A stretch of 64,000 nt of DNA from Spizellomyces punctatus DAOM BR117. Taxonomy: Eukaryota; Chytridiomycota; Chytridiomycetes; Spizellomycetales; Spizellomycetaceae. A program made the position numbers and the translations under genes. Shown here piece by piece: positions 12,253-24,410 of the stretch. The notes under the pieces are model-generated. The model was not told where the DNA came from. It did no database searches and saw only the letters and a program-made list of their open reading frames with translations. The stretch lies in the NCBI RefSeq assembly GCF_000182565.1, contig NW_015971543.1:345397-409396 (forward strand), read 5' to 3'. Positions within the stretch are counted from its first letter, which is position 1, and the number at the start of each line of letters is the position of its first letter.

Positions 12253-12657
12253 TGTCTCGTTGCGTATTTAACGTCCTATTGCATAGTTACATAGACACAT
12301 CATATTGCCCTTTGCCATGATGGTGTCATCCGGGAAATGCTCGTGGTTGCCGGGCAGCTTTTAGTCTTGGATAGCATCCTGAGCGTTAATGTACGTAGTT
12401 TCTAGCAATCATCTTCTCTCATGATCCTTAGGTGAAGAGGTTGTATTTACAATAAAGGAAAGACTGAAGCGAAATGTTTCCAATAATTGCTTTGCTGATT
12501 TACGACGTTGTTGTTGATGGCGATCGTGCTTTGATAATCAGCTCTTCATAAACGAGCTCACGTGGACAAGCCAGTTTCGTAAGTTGCCAGAACGGCGCGA
12601 CCTTGTTGCTTTGGCCTTGCACCACGCACGCAACCGTTTGCCGGCTGAGAAGAGGAT
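12253..12657. other. Intergenic, SNU13 3' end and Trs65-like promoter
   Basis: Holds the SNU13 3' flank and the presumed promoter and leader of the Trs65-like gene. I see no gene. The reading frames open here on the minus strand show no recognisable protein and are antisense to the first Trs65-like exon. Confidence 0.5.
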
Positions 12658-15190
12658 ATGCATGCGTCGGTGGTAGAATCCATAGTAGCAGACGCGCACG
12701 TTGAGGTCCTGATTCCTGCAACGGATTCAACCGATGCAGAGGACATCTTGAAAGCCCCAGCCAGGGACACAGTGTTTTACGGTATGGTTGCAGTACATGC
12801 CTCCGGCTTGTCCCTCTTTTAGCACAGCTGACGTGGCTCAGCGCTCTCATAATATAAATATGCAGACGAGACTCTCCACTGCTATGTCCTATTCAAACCT
12901 TCTCAGGCGCCTAGTGCCTCGAAGGTAACTGCAGCGATGCTCACAGACATCGCCAGTCGCGGTTTGGATCTGCATGTAGTTGTCAGTATAGGCGACATTG
13001 ATGAAGCAGACTCTACGATCTCGGCCTTCTTGCCTGCTACCCCCAAAGCGGCTCCTCCCGCCCCACCGCCAGCTGCCCACCATTTGGGCGCGTTTCCACA
13101 TAGAAACCGTTCAGCAACCACCGGCCCTCCCGTCCCATTAAAAGGATCTCCAGCTCCTAATTCTTCTAATTCTGCTGGCTACTTAGCGAGCCCAGCACTA
13201 AAGAGGAGGACTACATCTTTGAAGTCTGGTCAGATCTCATTAGGGCCGCTGGAATCGCAACCTTTAAAGAGGTCGCCTTTGTCCTCAGCAGTTACACCTA
13301 CAACAGAAGCAAAAGATGAGGAGATTCTTTACTCTTTCGTGTATAACGCGGTGAATGGGGAACAAGAGCCGATTGTCTTACCGGAGCAGCGATGTTGTCT
13401 CTTTCCGCTACGACTTCCGATAGGTACCGCGCGACATTATTGGCTAGCATTTTGAGAGCTGTTCTGATGTTCAATATGTTTCGATTTGGCACCAGCAATC
13501 CTAAAAGCCAGATCAAAAGATATTGGATATAGTATAATCGTTAGAATTAGTTTGATATCCAAATCAACACAGCAGTCGCCACCCAGAATGCGAGACGCTG
13601 TCCTATGCGACCCCGAAGACTTCGATGCGCCAAATTTGCTGGCAGGTCTAGCAAATGGTGAGTCCGATTTCATATTTCATTTGGCTCTGGCCAGCCTAAT
13701 GAAGCCACGTATAGACACTTATTTTAATCCGGAGGGAATACCGGTACATCGTTTACCGAATCACCCCAAGCGACCTTCATTAACACCAGCAACGCCATTC
13801 CCACGTGTGATACAAAAATGCATCCCTGTTCAACCAATACTTGATATAACGATTAATATCGTTGACGCCGGCCTTGATAGTATGTTGATGTCACTGGCGC
13901 TAGAAAATAATGTTGGCGAGGATAGTGAATTTTGCATCGAGTCTCTGAATGTGAATATGACAAATGCTATCATTTCGCCTGTTGATGAGACTTCAATCAG
14001 GAGCGAACCGGTATGTTTGTCGTCATGGGCAATTCCATTGACTTTTCTTTTCTTAATGCTGGCCTCAACTTGTGTCTTTCCAGCTTAAAACACAGGATGA
14101 GCTCCACCTTCTCTACAATGTTGCATTACTTGAGGATGCTTGTAAGGAAACACCTGTAGAGAGCACCACAAGTCCACCCGGAAGTGCCATGACCTCTCGA
14201 ATGGCATCTTTCGCGTCATTAGGGACGGTCAAGTCCATTGGAGCCGTTATAACGCCAAGAATCAAGCGGCTACTTTCGATATCAATCAAGGGGACGAGCT
14301 CGCTCGCTGGCTCCCGCGGACAGGTTATCGGAGCTAAATGGTTCACCCAGCTTCTTTTTGGAGGTGATTCTGAGAGCAAAACGCTGTTGGACGTGGTGCC
14401 TTTATACGGAAGGAAGAATGCTATGCCGAAAGAAATCCGGATTTTGAATGAAAAAGAAGGAGACGGATTGCAACTCTCATTTTCCAGTGAGTTTAACGTG
14501 GGTTTTTTCCGATTATGTGTATCCTCAACAATGCCGTCTCTCTTTTTCTGATTGAAAACAGTTGCATCACAAGTATATCTCCGCCACATCTTCACCGTTC
14601 AGGCATTCTTTGTCAACCGCTCCACAAAGACGAGAAATTTGAACCTAATCATACCGACGAAAGCGACTCCTAGTGATACATCCGCCCCGTCCCTTACTCG
14701 GTTAGTAAAGAATAGCATGATTCAACAAGTTATTATTAAAATAGCTAACTTATAACTGTAAATGTCGACAATAGTAGTCATGACAGTGGAATCAATCTGC
14801 ATATGGAAGAGGAAGGTGCGTGCTGCAAAATATGCCCGATATCCGTAACCGACACTGATATGTTCCATCCAAAGAGTTTTTGAGACGCTACCTGGAAATG
14901 GAAAAGCGCGAAGCCTCGCTCGTATGCTTAGAGCATAGTATTCAGCTAAGGTACGTGGACATGGATACGGTTTTCGACGTGAACAGCCTGTCGCATCAGT
15001 GCTAATAAGCTGCTTGGTCATTCGAAGCGCACTCCATCCGAACACGTGTCAAACAGTCAATCTGCATTTTGTCGCTATTAAAGGATTAGTTCACACTATT
15101 GAAGATATACAGCTGATTGATAGAGACAGCGGGGGTGTTATGCATTTGCGAAATGTGTTGGAAATCCACGTCCTGAACCCAAATACATAG
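12658..15190 (+). CDS. TRAPPII subunit Trs65-like
   Basis: Exon 1 is 12658-12781 (MHASVVESIVADAHVEVLIP...RDTVFY). It joins at 12866 to DETLHCYVLFKPSQAPSASK, restoring a single frame. The middle is a Pro/Ser-rich linker (LPATPKAAPPAPPPAAHHLG). Later exons give beta-sandwich-like segments: CDPEDFDAPNLLAGLANG, LDITINIVDAGLDSMLMSLA, DELHLLYNVALLEDACKE, HIFTVQAFFVNRSTKTRNLN. The last part ends LHFVAIKGLVHTIEDIQLID...VMHLRNVLEIHV with a stop at 15188-15190. The opening 'FFDE..' block, the central 'hSVYNL-like' block and the closing 'DhRxLPdIxV'-like block resemble the fungal Trs65 family. That subunit belongs to the TRAPPII exchange factor for Ypt31/32 (Rab11) at the late Golgi. Exon borders between 13340 and 13600 are uncertain. 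The family is inferred by pattern, and another TRAPP beta-sandwich subunit is possible. Confidence 0.6.
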
Positions 15191-15306
15191 ATCTCCCTAC
15201 GTTGTGTCCGGAGTTTCATGTGGCGAAGCCGCCGCGCGCCGGGACCCCGTCTACCCAGTTCAAAAGTACCGTTGTTTTTTGAGGCATCCTTCCGTCTTGA
15301 AGTTGA

Positions 15307-16446
15307 TCACTGTGTATTGGGATACAGAGGCGCGTTTGACTCCCTTCGATTATCCCCAGAATATCTAATATCCTCGGGACGATCATCCTTCTTTCGTTCT
15401 AAGGAACCCAAAACTGTCATCAGCACCAGTCAGCAGCAAACAAACCATAGCTGATACCTACGCAAAGGTGTATCCTCTGAGTCCACGAGCACTGCGTCAA
15501 AATCGTCTTCCGGCAAGTTGTTGTACTGCTGTCGGGAAGAAGATCCGCTGTCCTTGGGGGTAAACGCCTTGTCATACAACTCTTTGAACTTCTTCTTCGC
15601 CGATTCCCCTATGGCGCTGGCGCCAGCTATGACTTTCTCTTTGGTTTCGCGAAAAGGCGAAGGGCTTCGGGGCCTTGACGGGTCTACGCAGTTCTCAGAC
15701 GGTAAGAAATTTGGAGAATAGGTGTGGCTTACAATAGAATTGGAGAGATACCTTCATCGAGCTGCCGATGTCTTTGGGCTGCTGTAACCAGGCAGAGTAA
15801 ATTTCGCGAATTGTTTACGCACATGTAATTAAATACGCTGCCCTCTGTACCTTCCCCTTGACGCTCCTCTTCCTCCAAACGCCTTGCAAGTTCTTCATCT
15901 TCTTCTTGCTGTGCTAACGCGCGAGCCAACGCCTCATCATTTGTCTGGAAACATAGAGAAGAACAATTTCACAACGTTGAGGACGCTCATCCCGGGGCCC
16001 ACAACATCGCGCTTCAACTACACATTCATTACAAAACAGCTTACAGTGCTCGCATCTGCTTGTGTAGCGCCTATATTGGATTGCGGAGCAGAAGAGGGAT
16101 TGGATATTTCCAATAAAGCATTTATAGCAGCTTCGACATTGCCGTCGTTTGCAGTCAGGACAGCCTCGCATACATCTGCGTCGGTGTCAGGAAAGATTGC
16201 ACGCAATTGCTACAAGAGGTAAGAAAGTAAATATTATCATCCTTTCACTTCTTGACCCCTATCCAATAAACTCACCTCCATATTCAATGGTTTTGTCCTT
16301 GTGCAGGCCGAGAAACTAATGCAAAGCGTCCCGTCGCCAGTTGGCGTGGCTGTTTGTTTGCCGTAAGCAATCGCCGCGGCACGTGCACACGCATCAATGG
16401 AGCGCAGGCCCCTGGGTTTGTACAGTAACTCGATTGACGCTGTCAT
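15307..16446 (-). CDS. CUE-domain ubiquitin-binding protein
   Basis: Exon 1 is 16276-16446 (57 codons) and exon 2 starts at 16209. The first exon ends PLNME and joins QLRAIFPDTDADVCEAVLTA, then NGNVEAAINALLEIS, which is a complete CUE domain (FP near the start, di-leucine at the end). Acidic and charged helical exons follow (ALAQQEEDEELARRLEEEER; GESAKKKFKELYDKAF), then NLPEDDFDAVLVDSEDTPL. The end is ERKKDDRPEDIRYSG...LYPNTQ with the stop at 15307. CUE domains bind mono- and polyubiquitin, and fungal Cue5 works as an autophagy receptor. Whether this is its orthologue is open. An alternative start at the Met just before EQLRAIF would put CUE at the very N-terminus. The gene is head-to-head with SDE2, and with the first start only 18 bases part the two ATGs. 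Confidence 0.75.
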
Positions 16447-16464
16447 TCCTAATCTGTTTGAAGC

Positions 16465-17404
16465 ATGCCATCTCAGGTCATTATAAACACCTTTGCAGGC
16501 CTCAAGCCTCTCTGTCTTCAGTTTCCAGATGATTCCCCAAGCGAGAGCCCGTTGCTGGTTGAAGATCTCAAATTCCGCCTTACCTCCATCCTAAATATTC
16601 CTGCTGACGTCCAACGTCTTACGACTGAAGGAGGCCGCTCCCTAGACAACAATGACATCCTGTTCCCTACAGAAAATACATCCAGAGATGTGTTTCCACC
16701 TGTCTTCAACCTCCTTCTTCGCCTTCCGGGTGGAAAAGGTGGCTTTGGTAGTATGCTCAGAGCCCAGGGTGGGAAAATGGCGTCTCAAAAGACGACAAAC
16801 TTTGAGGCATGTAGAGATTTATCTGGGCGTAGATTGAAGACGGTGAACGATGCCAAAAAGTAAGTGATATCTGTTACTGTAACCTGTATTTTCGGAGTGT
16901 TCTGACTTTCCGGTTTCAGGTTGGCAGACTACCTGGAGAAAGAACCTGAGCGGAAACGTAAGAGGCAAGAAGAGTTGATGAAAAAGATTGAAGAAGGTTT
17001 AAAGGAGCCCCAGAAGCAGAAAATCAGATATCATGACCCGGAGTTTGTGAGTAGTCACGAAAAGGTGATGGAGGATGTGAAGGATGCGGTGACGAAGGCG
17101 TTAGCAGCGGCACCTAGCAAGGCGGCTGCCCCACGAAAGCCTTCCCCACCAGCACTGGCTCAACCGGCCGCAGATCTGTCCCAATGGCAAGTACTTTGAT
17201 CATTTGGAAGAATGTGGTTCACAACCTAATTCTACTATTTTGAATAGGGATGCATTGTCCGATGCTGAGGAATCTGAAGAAGAGGAAGAAGAGGAATGGG
17301 AGGAGGAGCAGGCTGGAGAGGGAAGCTCCGCGGGCGGTAGCAGCGAAACGACAGTGCCACCGCTTGGCAAAGGCAAAGGCAAAGAAGTCGATGTATCAGC
17401 TTGA
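16465..17404 (+). CDS. SDE2: Splicing/genome-stability factor SDE2
   Basis: Three exons, 16465-16859, 16920-17186 and 17248-17404, give exactly 273 codons. The product starts with a ubiquitin-like fold (residues about 1-85, [20 protein letters not shown]). The conserved processing site [19 protein letters not shown] follows, then the Sde2 block [20 protein letters not shown] and a Lys/Glu helix ([20 protein letters not shown]). The tail is acidic ([15 protein letters not shown]). In fission yeast the Ub-like part is cut after GG, and the Sde2 C-terminal piece (starting K) joins the spliceosome to help excise selected introns; in animals it also guards replication forks. The second intron (17187-17247) starts GCAAGT and ends ATAG, so it is a GC-AG intron. 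Placing the donor there is needed to restore [10 protein letters not shown] in frame. Confidence 0.93.
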
Positions 17405-17458
17405 GAATTTGATGTGTAATTCGTTGAAGTCAATTTTGTGTATAGTATTATCTGCTTT

Positions 17459-20400
17459 CTAGTTCAATAATAACTTATTTACAATCGCAAGATTTGACAA
17501 TGTCTGTTCGAGATACTCTTCGTCCTGCTCGGACATGTCGTCCTTTGAGTCATGCGTTCCTGGTCGTCCATCACTTCGCTTGAGGTACCAAGAGTAGACT
17601 GAAGTGGACAAATGAGTAAGCGTTATAGAAGATGAGAGAGTTTGACTCTACCTGAATGAAGCCTATGATTGAGAGAGTCCAGATGTCGTTTGACATCGGC
17701 TTTTTTCAGTGCAACCTTGGCCTGAAAAAACAACCGTATTCACTAGTCTTTTCAACTGACTTTGAGTGTTCCGTCGCTTACCTTTTCACTGTCGCAGAGT
17801 AATCCTCGAATCAGGGAAGTCGTTGGTGAAAGAATCTCAAGCGACTTCGCTCCCAAAAGGTCGCATAAAATCGAGAGGACTTCGCCTAGATGATGATAAG
17901 GAACCATAAGTTTCGTTATGTCACGTTATAATGTATCAAATTCCAACCGTGGAGTAGAAAATGAGCTTTATTTTCCTTGGCAATCGCCAAGTTTCGTAGA
18001 ATCAATACCGTAGTGCGTTTGACGTGTATTGACCGCACCGTCAATAATTGTACGAGTTGATCGAACAGCTCTTAAACACAAGTATCAACAAAATACGACG
18101 ACTTGCCACCAATACGGCAAACCCAACATACCTGGCGTTCGCATAACATTTACTTGCCCGTCATAGGCAAAGGTCGAGTTCAAGTACAATGACAGGAGAG
18201 TCTCCACCCTCGGGTAATCTTTCACCTTGGTCAACCAAGATAGAACGTTTTTCAGATCCACCAGTATATTTGTCTGTAATGCGAGCAGAGGTTTTAGTCA
18301 ATTTAATGCTCACATGAGCATCAATCACGTCGCTGTACCTTCCACATAGCAGCACGAGATTCCCCATGCAGCGCAAGGATCTTCAGAACATCGAGACAAC
18401 CATTGTATGTATTCAGCTCAATCGTCTTCTTACGAACCATGCTGACCAGAATATCAGTCAAGCTTGCATCTCGTCCTTTTATCCGCATTTGCTCAAACAT
18501 GACTCTCTTTGTATTGTTGCAATTGGCAATCAAGTTACGCAAGCAGTGAAGCGCCTCCTGTGCCAACACATCGCTGGATTCTTTACTCGAGAGGATATGG
18601 TGAAGGAGTACATGCGTCCGCTCTTTGGTTGCAGATAACTAACATCGAGCAGTGAACGCGATTAGCAAGTTATGCACACACTGCGATATAAGCCGATCTA
18701 CCAACCTTCGCTTCTGTAGAACCAGCCAGGATGTGCCGCAAAAGAGTAACAATGACAAACATCTCTTGCTCCTGTGGGCCATCCAGTCTAGACTGAGAAT
18801 TTATAAACTTTGAGCAAATGCACAATTTTGGGACCCAAATTGTTCTGGCATGAGAACTTACTGTGCAATCTAATGCAAGCCGCGCGCGTTCTAGAAGATT
18901 TGACAAAAATCCTCCTGCCCACTACGATCAGTGAAATGTTCAGGAATGAGATCTATGGAAAGTCCATACCTTGCACAGCATGAGTTTTCACGGAGTTACA
19001 GCACCCCAATAAACACTGTAAACAGATCCGCACTGACTCCATGTATGCAGCGTCTTCGAGTTCATACCGTCTGAACAGGACATGAACAAGCTGTTCGAAG
19101 AGCACCGTCCCAATAGGACCATTACCACCCTCAAAGATGCGCATCTCATGATCTAGAATATCCGCCAAGCCCAGGTCGACGGTAACGCTATAATGCAAAG
19201 ACAGGATCCTCGCTAGTGTTTGGCAGGCAACTCGGGCTAACGAAGTACTTAAGGTCTGCCGCATGCTGACCACCAGCAGCTGACAGATCGTCAACCCGTT
19301 CTGTTCTGTCTTAAACGTCGTCTCGAGCTCCTTCGGCCTTCGCGTGGCGGACACGAATAGCAATTCCTTTAAGACGTGTAATGCGAGTGCAATAGTAGGA
19401 ATTTGGAGCAACTCCTGCCTCAGATGCCCATCTTTCCAATGGTCCCACAGGTCTCGTAGCACACGAACCAACTGCTTGAGAACAAAGGTCTCATCCACCA
19501 GATAAGCTTGAATCTCAGGCGATCCAAATGACACGAGCCATAGGATTCGGAGAACATTGCATTTAGTGCTATTGAGAATCTCGTAATCAGCATCTTGTAC
19601 AAGCTGCCTTCGGAATATTTCATAAAGTGCGTAAGTGTCTTCCTCGGGCGGACACTCCTTGATGTCCTTGTCCTCCAAGTATGTGAGCAAGAACGGCAAC
19701 GCATTGGCCTCGCAAAGGGCATGTCGCATTAATGCCGGGGAAAGAATGGACAGGCTGACTAGAAGCTCCGAGACGGCACATCGCACAAGAATGTCATCGC
19801 AATCAACAACATCTTTAAGACGTGCAAAAAAACCATATCTCTCAAACATTGCCAGTACATCGTCTCGCCGAGCGGTACCCAGTTTTCGAACAGCATCTTC
19901 AAAGCCATTACTTTGCTGTGTATCACTACTGAACCTGCCGTCCATGTCATGGCAAGACCTCACCACGTAATTCTTTACCAAAAGCACAGACTCTTTCCGA
20001 ATTGAAGGACTCGTATTGACCGTCATCACATGCTCAAAGGCCACGTCCAGGAAATGCGGAAGCTGGTTTTCCAAAAGTGGCCGAGCGTCGTCGACCATGG
20101 TGAGATTACTCAAAATCCCCATTCCAACTTTTTGCAAAAGTTCTTCATGGTCGTTAAGAAGAACCACCATCCAATCTATCGAGCCCTCCACCATCCAATG
20201 CTCGCCCCATGCGCATGCAACTTCACCGGTCGCTTCAATGAAGGTTGTTCGACTGATACTACGTAAGCACAAAGCTGCCAACCTGTACAAGCCCCGGCTT
20301 TCGTGACACGAGTGATGAGGATTGGCAGGTTGTGTAGGGTATTGCTGGCATGACCGAAGTGTGTGAACAAGTATACTGATGATGCCACTCATGACCTCGC

Positions 20401-23400
20401 CGCTGACCGCGCTCATGATGCCACACAAGCTTACGCAGCGAAGAAGTATCATCAGCCAGTTCATGCAGTTTCGGGGACTTGCTATCCCCTTGGCGTCCAA
20501 TAGCCGTTGTCCAAGAATGTACAAAGAACTGAGGGCATCAGTTCTAGAAATGCTTGCCATTACATCCTCATCGGATGCGTCATGAAGAATCTTTCGAGAA
20601 AATGCAAGGATTTCCGACATGAAGGCCGACGACCCCAAATATTCAACTGAAGCGTCAGCTTCATGATAGGTCCCATCTTGTGACCCACTACAAAGAATTG
20701 GGAGAAGAACCTTCTCGAATGATGACAGCAACACTTTTTCAAAATGAGAGAAGATGCCGGGGTAGATCAAAATATCGGCCAGAAAATGCAAGAGTTGAGT
20801 AAGCAGCAAGGCATCGTCCACGTTTGCAGGCGGTAAAAGAAGAATCCTACTCCAAAACGCTCATGAAACAACATTTTTAAGTACGCTTTACAAAACGTGC
20901 ACAGCGTACCTTTGAAGGGTTAGCGGCACATCAGTCTCCCACAATAGATTGCAGTCATTCTCGGAAATGAAAGCGGTTCGTAGATTGAGAACAGCAGCTT
21001 CAAATGCTGCATGACTTTGTGCCTGTCGCAGGTCGGATGCACTTTGCTCAATCTTCCAGAAAAAGGGATTGTTCCAGTTCTCAAGCATATGTGTTTCTGA
21101 CTGGGACAAGCGCACATTGCCCCTGTATGCTGCAGTCCTTGCTTAAGAACTAATAATACGATCAGATTGTCCCAGCGAGAACACAGCTTACATGAAAGAA
21201 AGTCTAGTATCGTGCGGACCATAGCCGGATCTTCTGCGATGCGCTCCGGACCACTGGCATCAACCGTTGCATTACTAGGCATGTACAGGTAGAATTTGCT
21301 CGCAACGACCCGGTGGACATTGGTACATAATTGATCATCCATAAAGAACAGGCTGGAAAAGATCCGCGCTAGTTCGTATCGTAATTGCGCTTCGAAGTGG
21401 AAAATATCTACCAACAATACTCCTCAGCACGTGCTTGAAAGAATGCGGGATGGGACAAACCCCACACAAGTGTACTCACATCGGGCAAGGGTACGGACAA
21501 AGGTCCGATCCTGAATCAAATCAGAACGCACTCCGACGTCCGTTTCAACTAATACCCGAAGAATGATGAAAGCCCGCAGCAACACGCCAGGGTGCATGAG
21601 CCACGACGCGCCAGATTGATTCAATAGCTTCAGTAACCTCAGATGGAGGCCCAGATCTTTGGCGCGCTGTTTGGTTGCCCTTACTCAAGATTGGGCACGG
21701 TCAGCAAGACCCATCGTCCCCAGTTGCTCGTAGTGATCACACTTACCAAAAATACCGTCGGCAATGTCACGCAGATCATCCTTAAGGTCACCATCACTGG
21801 GCAACGAGGATTCTAAGGAATTGCAGAACCGTTCTACGCTGGCGGACTTAACAACTGGATCGTTATCGCGACCATTCACAACGTGACTGAAAAGGAGCGC
21901 GCGACGATGGCTTACCTTGTCTACCATTGCTGCACTTGATCTGTCAGCTTGTATTATAGCCAAAAGAGATGAAGGAATAAGCAGCGTGTTCGCACAGTCC
22001 TCCAGATTCCCCGCTGCAGCTGTTAAGTCAGGAACACAAGCCATCAGGTGTGACACGGCCTCCTGCCGTAATCTGCACATCAAGTCTGTTAATGTGAGCC
22101 AAAAACAGACATGCCAAGATGTCGTGAGAAGGTACCGTTTGTCTTTATGTAACAGAGCTCTTGTCCAGAATGAAATCTCATCATGCTCATGTCCTTTGTG
22201 TTCCGCAATATTCATGGCGGATTTCATTAGCTTTCCTTCGTCTGCGTCGTACATAAGTTGAAGCCATGGTAAGATGCTCCAGATGAGAGAGGGATCGATA
22301 CAGGAAAGGATTGATTTCTGCAACATAGGGTAGACGACTTGTAGTGTCTAATGACCAAGGCGTTGGACGGTCAGTTTACGGGCAAGAGATGGCATCGCTT
22401 CAGACTCACCTGGCCATCCGCGCTTTCACAGGCAGTCTCTATCAACGCAATGACCAAAGGTGCAGAACAAAATAGTGCGCTCTTCTGTTCTGTGTCATTC
22501 CAGGCGTCTTTTAATCGCTCAACGGCCTGCAGGCGAACCCAGGAATTTTCGTGGCGTAACAGATACAAAAGGATTGCATTCGGAAGAGGGGATGGCTTGG
22601 TCAAGAGGTAGGTAATAAGGCTACCCGGGACTGCATTTGAGTTTGGCATGCTAGAAAAGAGTTCAACCACTTCCCACAACAATTCGGAAAAGTTCCAATC
22701 CTGTAATAAGCAAGAATTACCATGCAATGGTTGGAAAATGCAGCTGCAAGCGAGCGATACCTCTTCCAGCGATATGAGTGCATCGAGCAAGTCGAAGGCA
22801 AATAGAGCGCATCTTTCTCTGGCGTAAAGATATTCGGCGCATATAGTTTCCCCATGACTCCTCTCCACCATCGCACCATGATAGTCAACAATCGCCGTAA
22901 CCGATTGAACGTAGGATACGATCACCTTGTGCGAAATGTGCTGTGAAGTTTGAGCACTTGCCATGCTCAAGTGTAATTTGAAAAAAGGTAGAGCATTGTA
23001 CAAGATCCTTAACACTTCAGGCATCCATTTTAGGTGACGCATTAAGGGTATCATCGTGACGAACACCTCGTGGCAGGCAAATGGGATGCTTATCATGTAA
23101 TCTGTAACTGATGAACCGTGCTCTGCAAATAGACTTGGGCCGATGGAGACAGGTACGACCGTTGATGGGGTCAATGTGCAGTGTTTACTTGTCACATCTG
23201 CACATTTTCGAAAGTGGTTCTGCCACTGCAGGAGTAACTCTTCGAGGTACATACATGACGGGGATGTCACATCCGCAGTGGCATTGCTCAAAATGGTCTG
23301 TGGAGACTGAGTTATTCACGGTAGTCCCATCCTCTTGAAAAAAGCGGTGATTACCCGAAATAGCTGTGACTTTTGCAAAAAGATGCCCGCTCCAAAGTCC

Positions 23401-24410
23401 AACAACAAAATATCAAAAAGCTCGCGCCCACGCTCTCTGTCCCATCCACCCGACATTGTATGAATGGTACAAAACTCATCAATAATTCTTTCGTCCGCTG
23501 CTGTTAGCTGGATGACTTCGTATGTCGGGATCGCATAAGGCAAGTATGGCAGAGGATGCGGAGCACCTAGCATCCGACAGCTGGTAAGTAACCCAAACAT
23601 TCATTAATAACCATCTGCTCCCTTTGTGATCTTTACCTCCTTGCTCCCAGTGGTCCGGGGATCCAATTCTCCTATTCACTGGGCTAGCGGTAGTCGGTCT
23701 TCGGTCAGGACTATAATGCCCGAGGGAAGGTTGCCGAGAGCTGACTGCTTTTTCATATTCACCACTATACTGAGCTCGTTGGTAGATCAATGGGCTTTCG
23801 ACTTGCCCAGGAAGGTGCCGAAGACGTTCTCGAATGTCATCGAGTAGTGCAACGCTACCGCTCTCATGAATATTTTCCCGCAGTCGTTCCAGAACGTCTC
23901 GAACCCCAAGCTCCACGAGATTTGTCCGAGTAGTGGAATTCTACAAGATCATGTTTTAGCATTCCAGGTTTCCAAAAGTGATCTGCTCCACGCACTTTGC
24001 AAAGATCTTGCAAGAGCTCTAAAGAAGTGTGGATCTCTTCATGCTCGGAATTCCCAATACCAATATATTTAAGGATCTTCTCGAGAGCACCCCGTTCATG
24101 TGCTATCTCATCTATCGAGTCGAATGTATGAGTGCATTGTTCATTTCACGAACTTAGTACCAGAAATACCACCAACCAACAGATACAATGCCAGTACGAA
24201 GTTTGAACTAACAAAGAGACGGCACTGAAGTTACTATCGACCGAGCTCATTCTTCTATGAAGCAGCCCCTTACTTTTAGGTGTTCAAATGCCCGCTTCCG
24301 AACCTCGGGAATTGCATGATCTATAACATACCAACGTGTGGGCAATCGCCTCCAAGTACGCATAAACAGTCAATATGAAGCATTTTACCAAGCTTTACGG
24401 TATACTCCAT
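17459..24410 (-). CDS. RTTN: Rotatin (basal-body/centriole ARM-repeat protein)
   Basis: Very large, intron-rich minus-strand gene. The start at 24410 (MEYTVKL) splices to DHAIPEVRKRAFEHLK, matching the 'KLgHxIPEIRxRAL' start of the rotatin N-terminal domain. It continues with HERGALEKILKYIGIGNSEH, SLELLQDLCK, and NSTTRTNLVELGVRDVLERL. Long helical ARM/HEAT-like stretches follow (23291-22371; 22326-21685). The longest exon is 20821-18953, with LLNDHEELLQKVGMGILSNL and VRCAVSELLVSLSILSPALM. C-terminal exons include NILVDLKNVLSWLTKVKDYP, TVLILRNLAIAKENKAHFLL, GEVLSILCDLLGAKSLEIL and KADVKRHLDSLNHRLH, ending AIVNKLLLN with the stop at 17459. Expected size is about 1,900-2,000 residues. Rotatin builds full-length centrioles and basal bodies and is absent from non-flagellated fungi. 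It ends 54 bases from the SDE2 stop (convergent). Several middle exon borders were not fixed. Confidence 0.82.

Noticed and set aside
12500-12850. Open frame on the minus strand, Cys/Arg/Leu-rich, about 116 codons.
   Set aside because: Antisense to the first Trs65-like exon and intron. Composition looks random and no motif is present.
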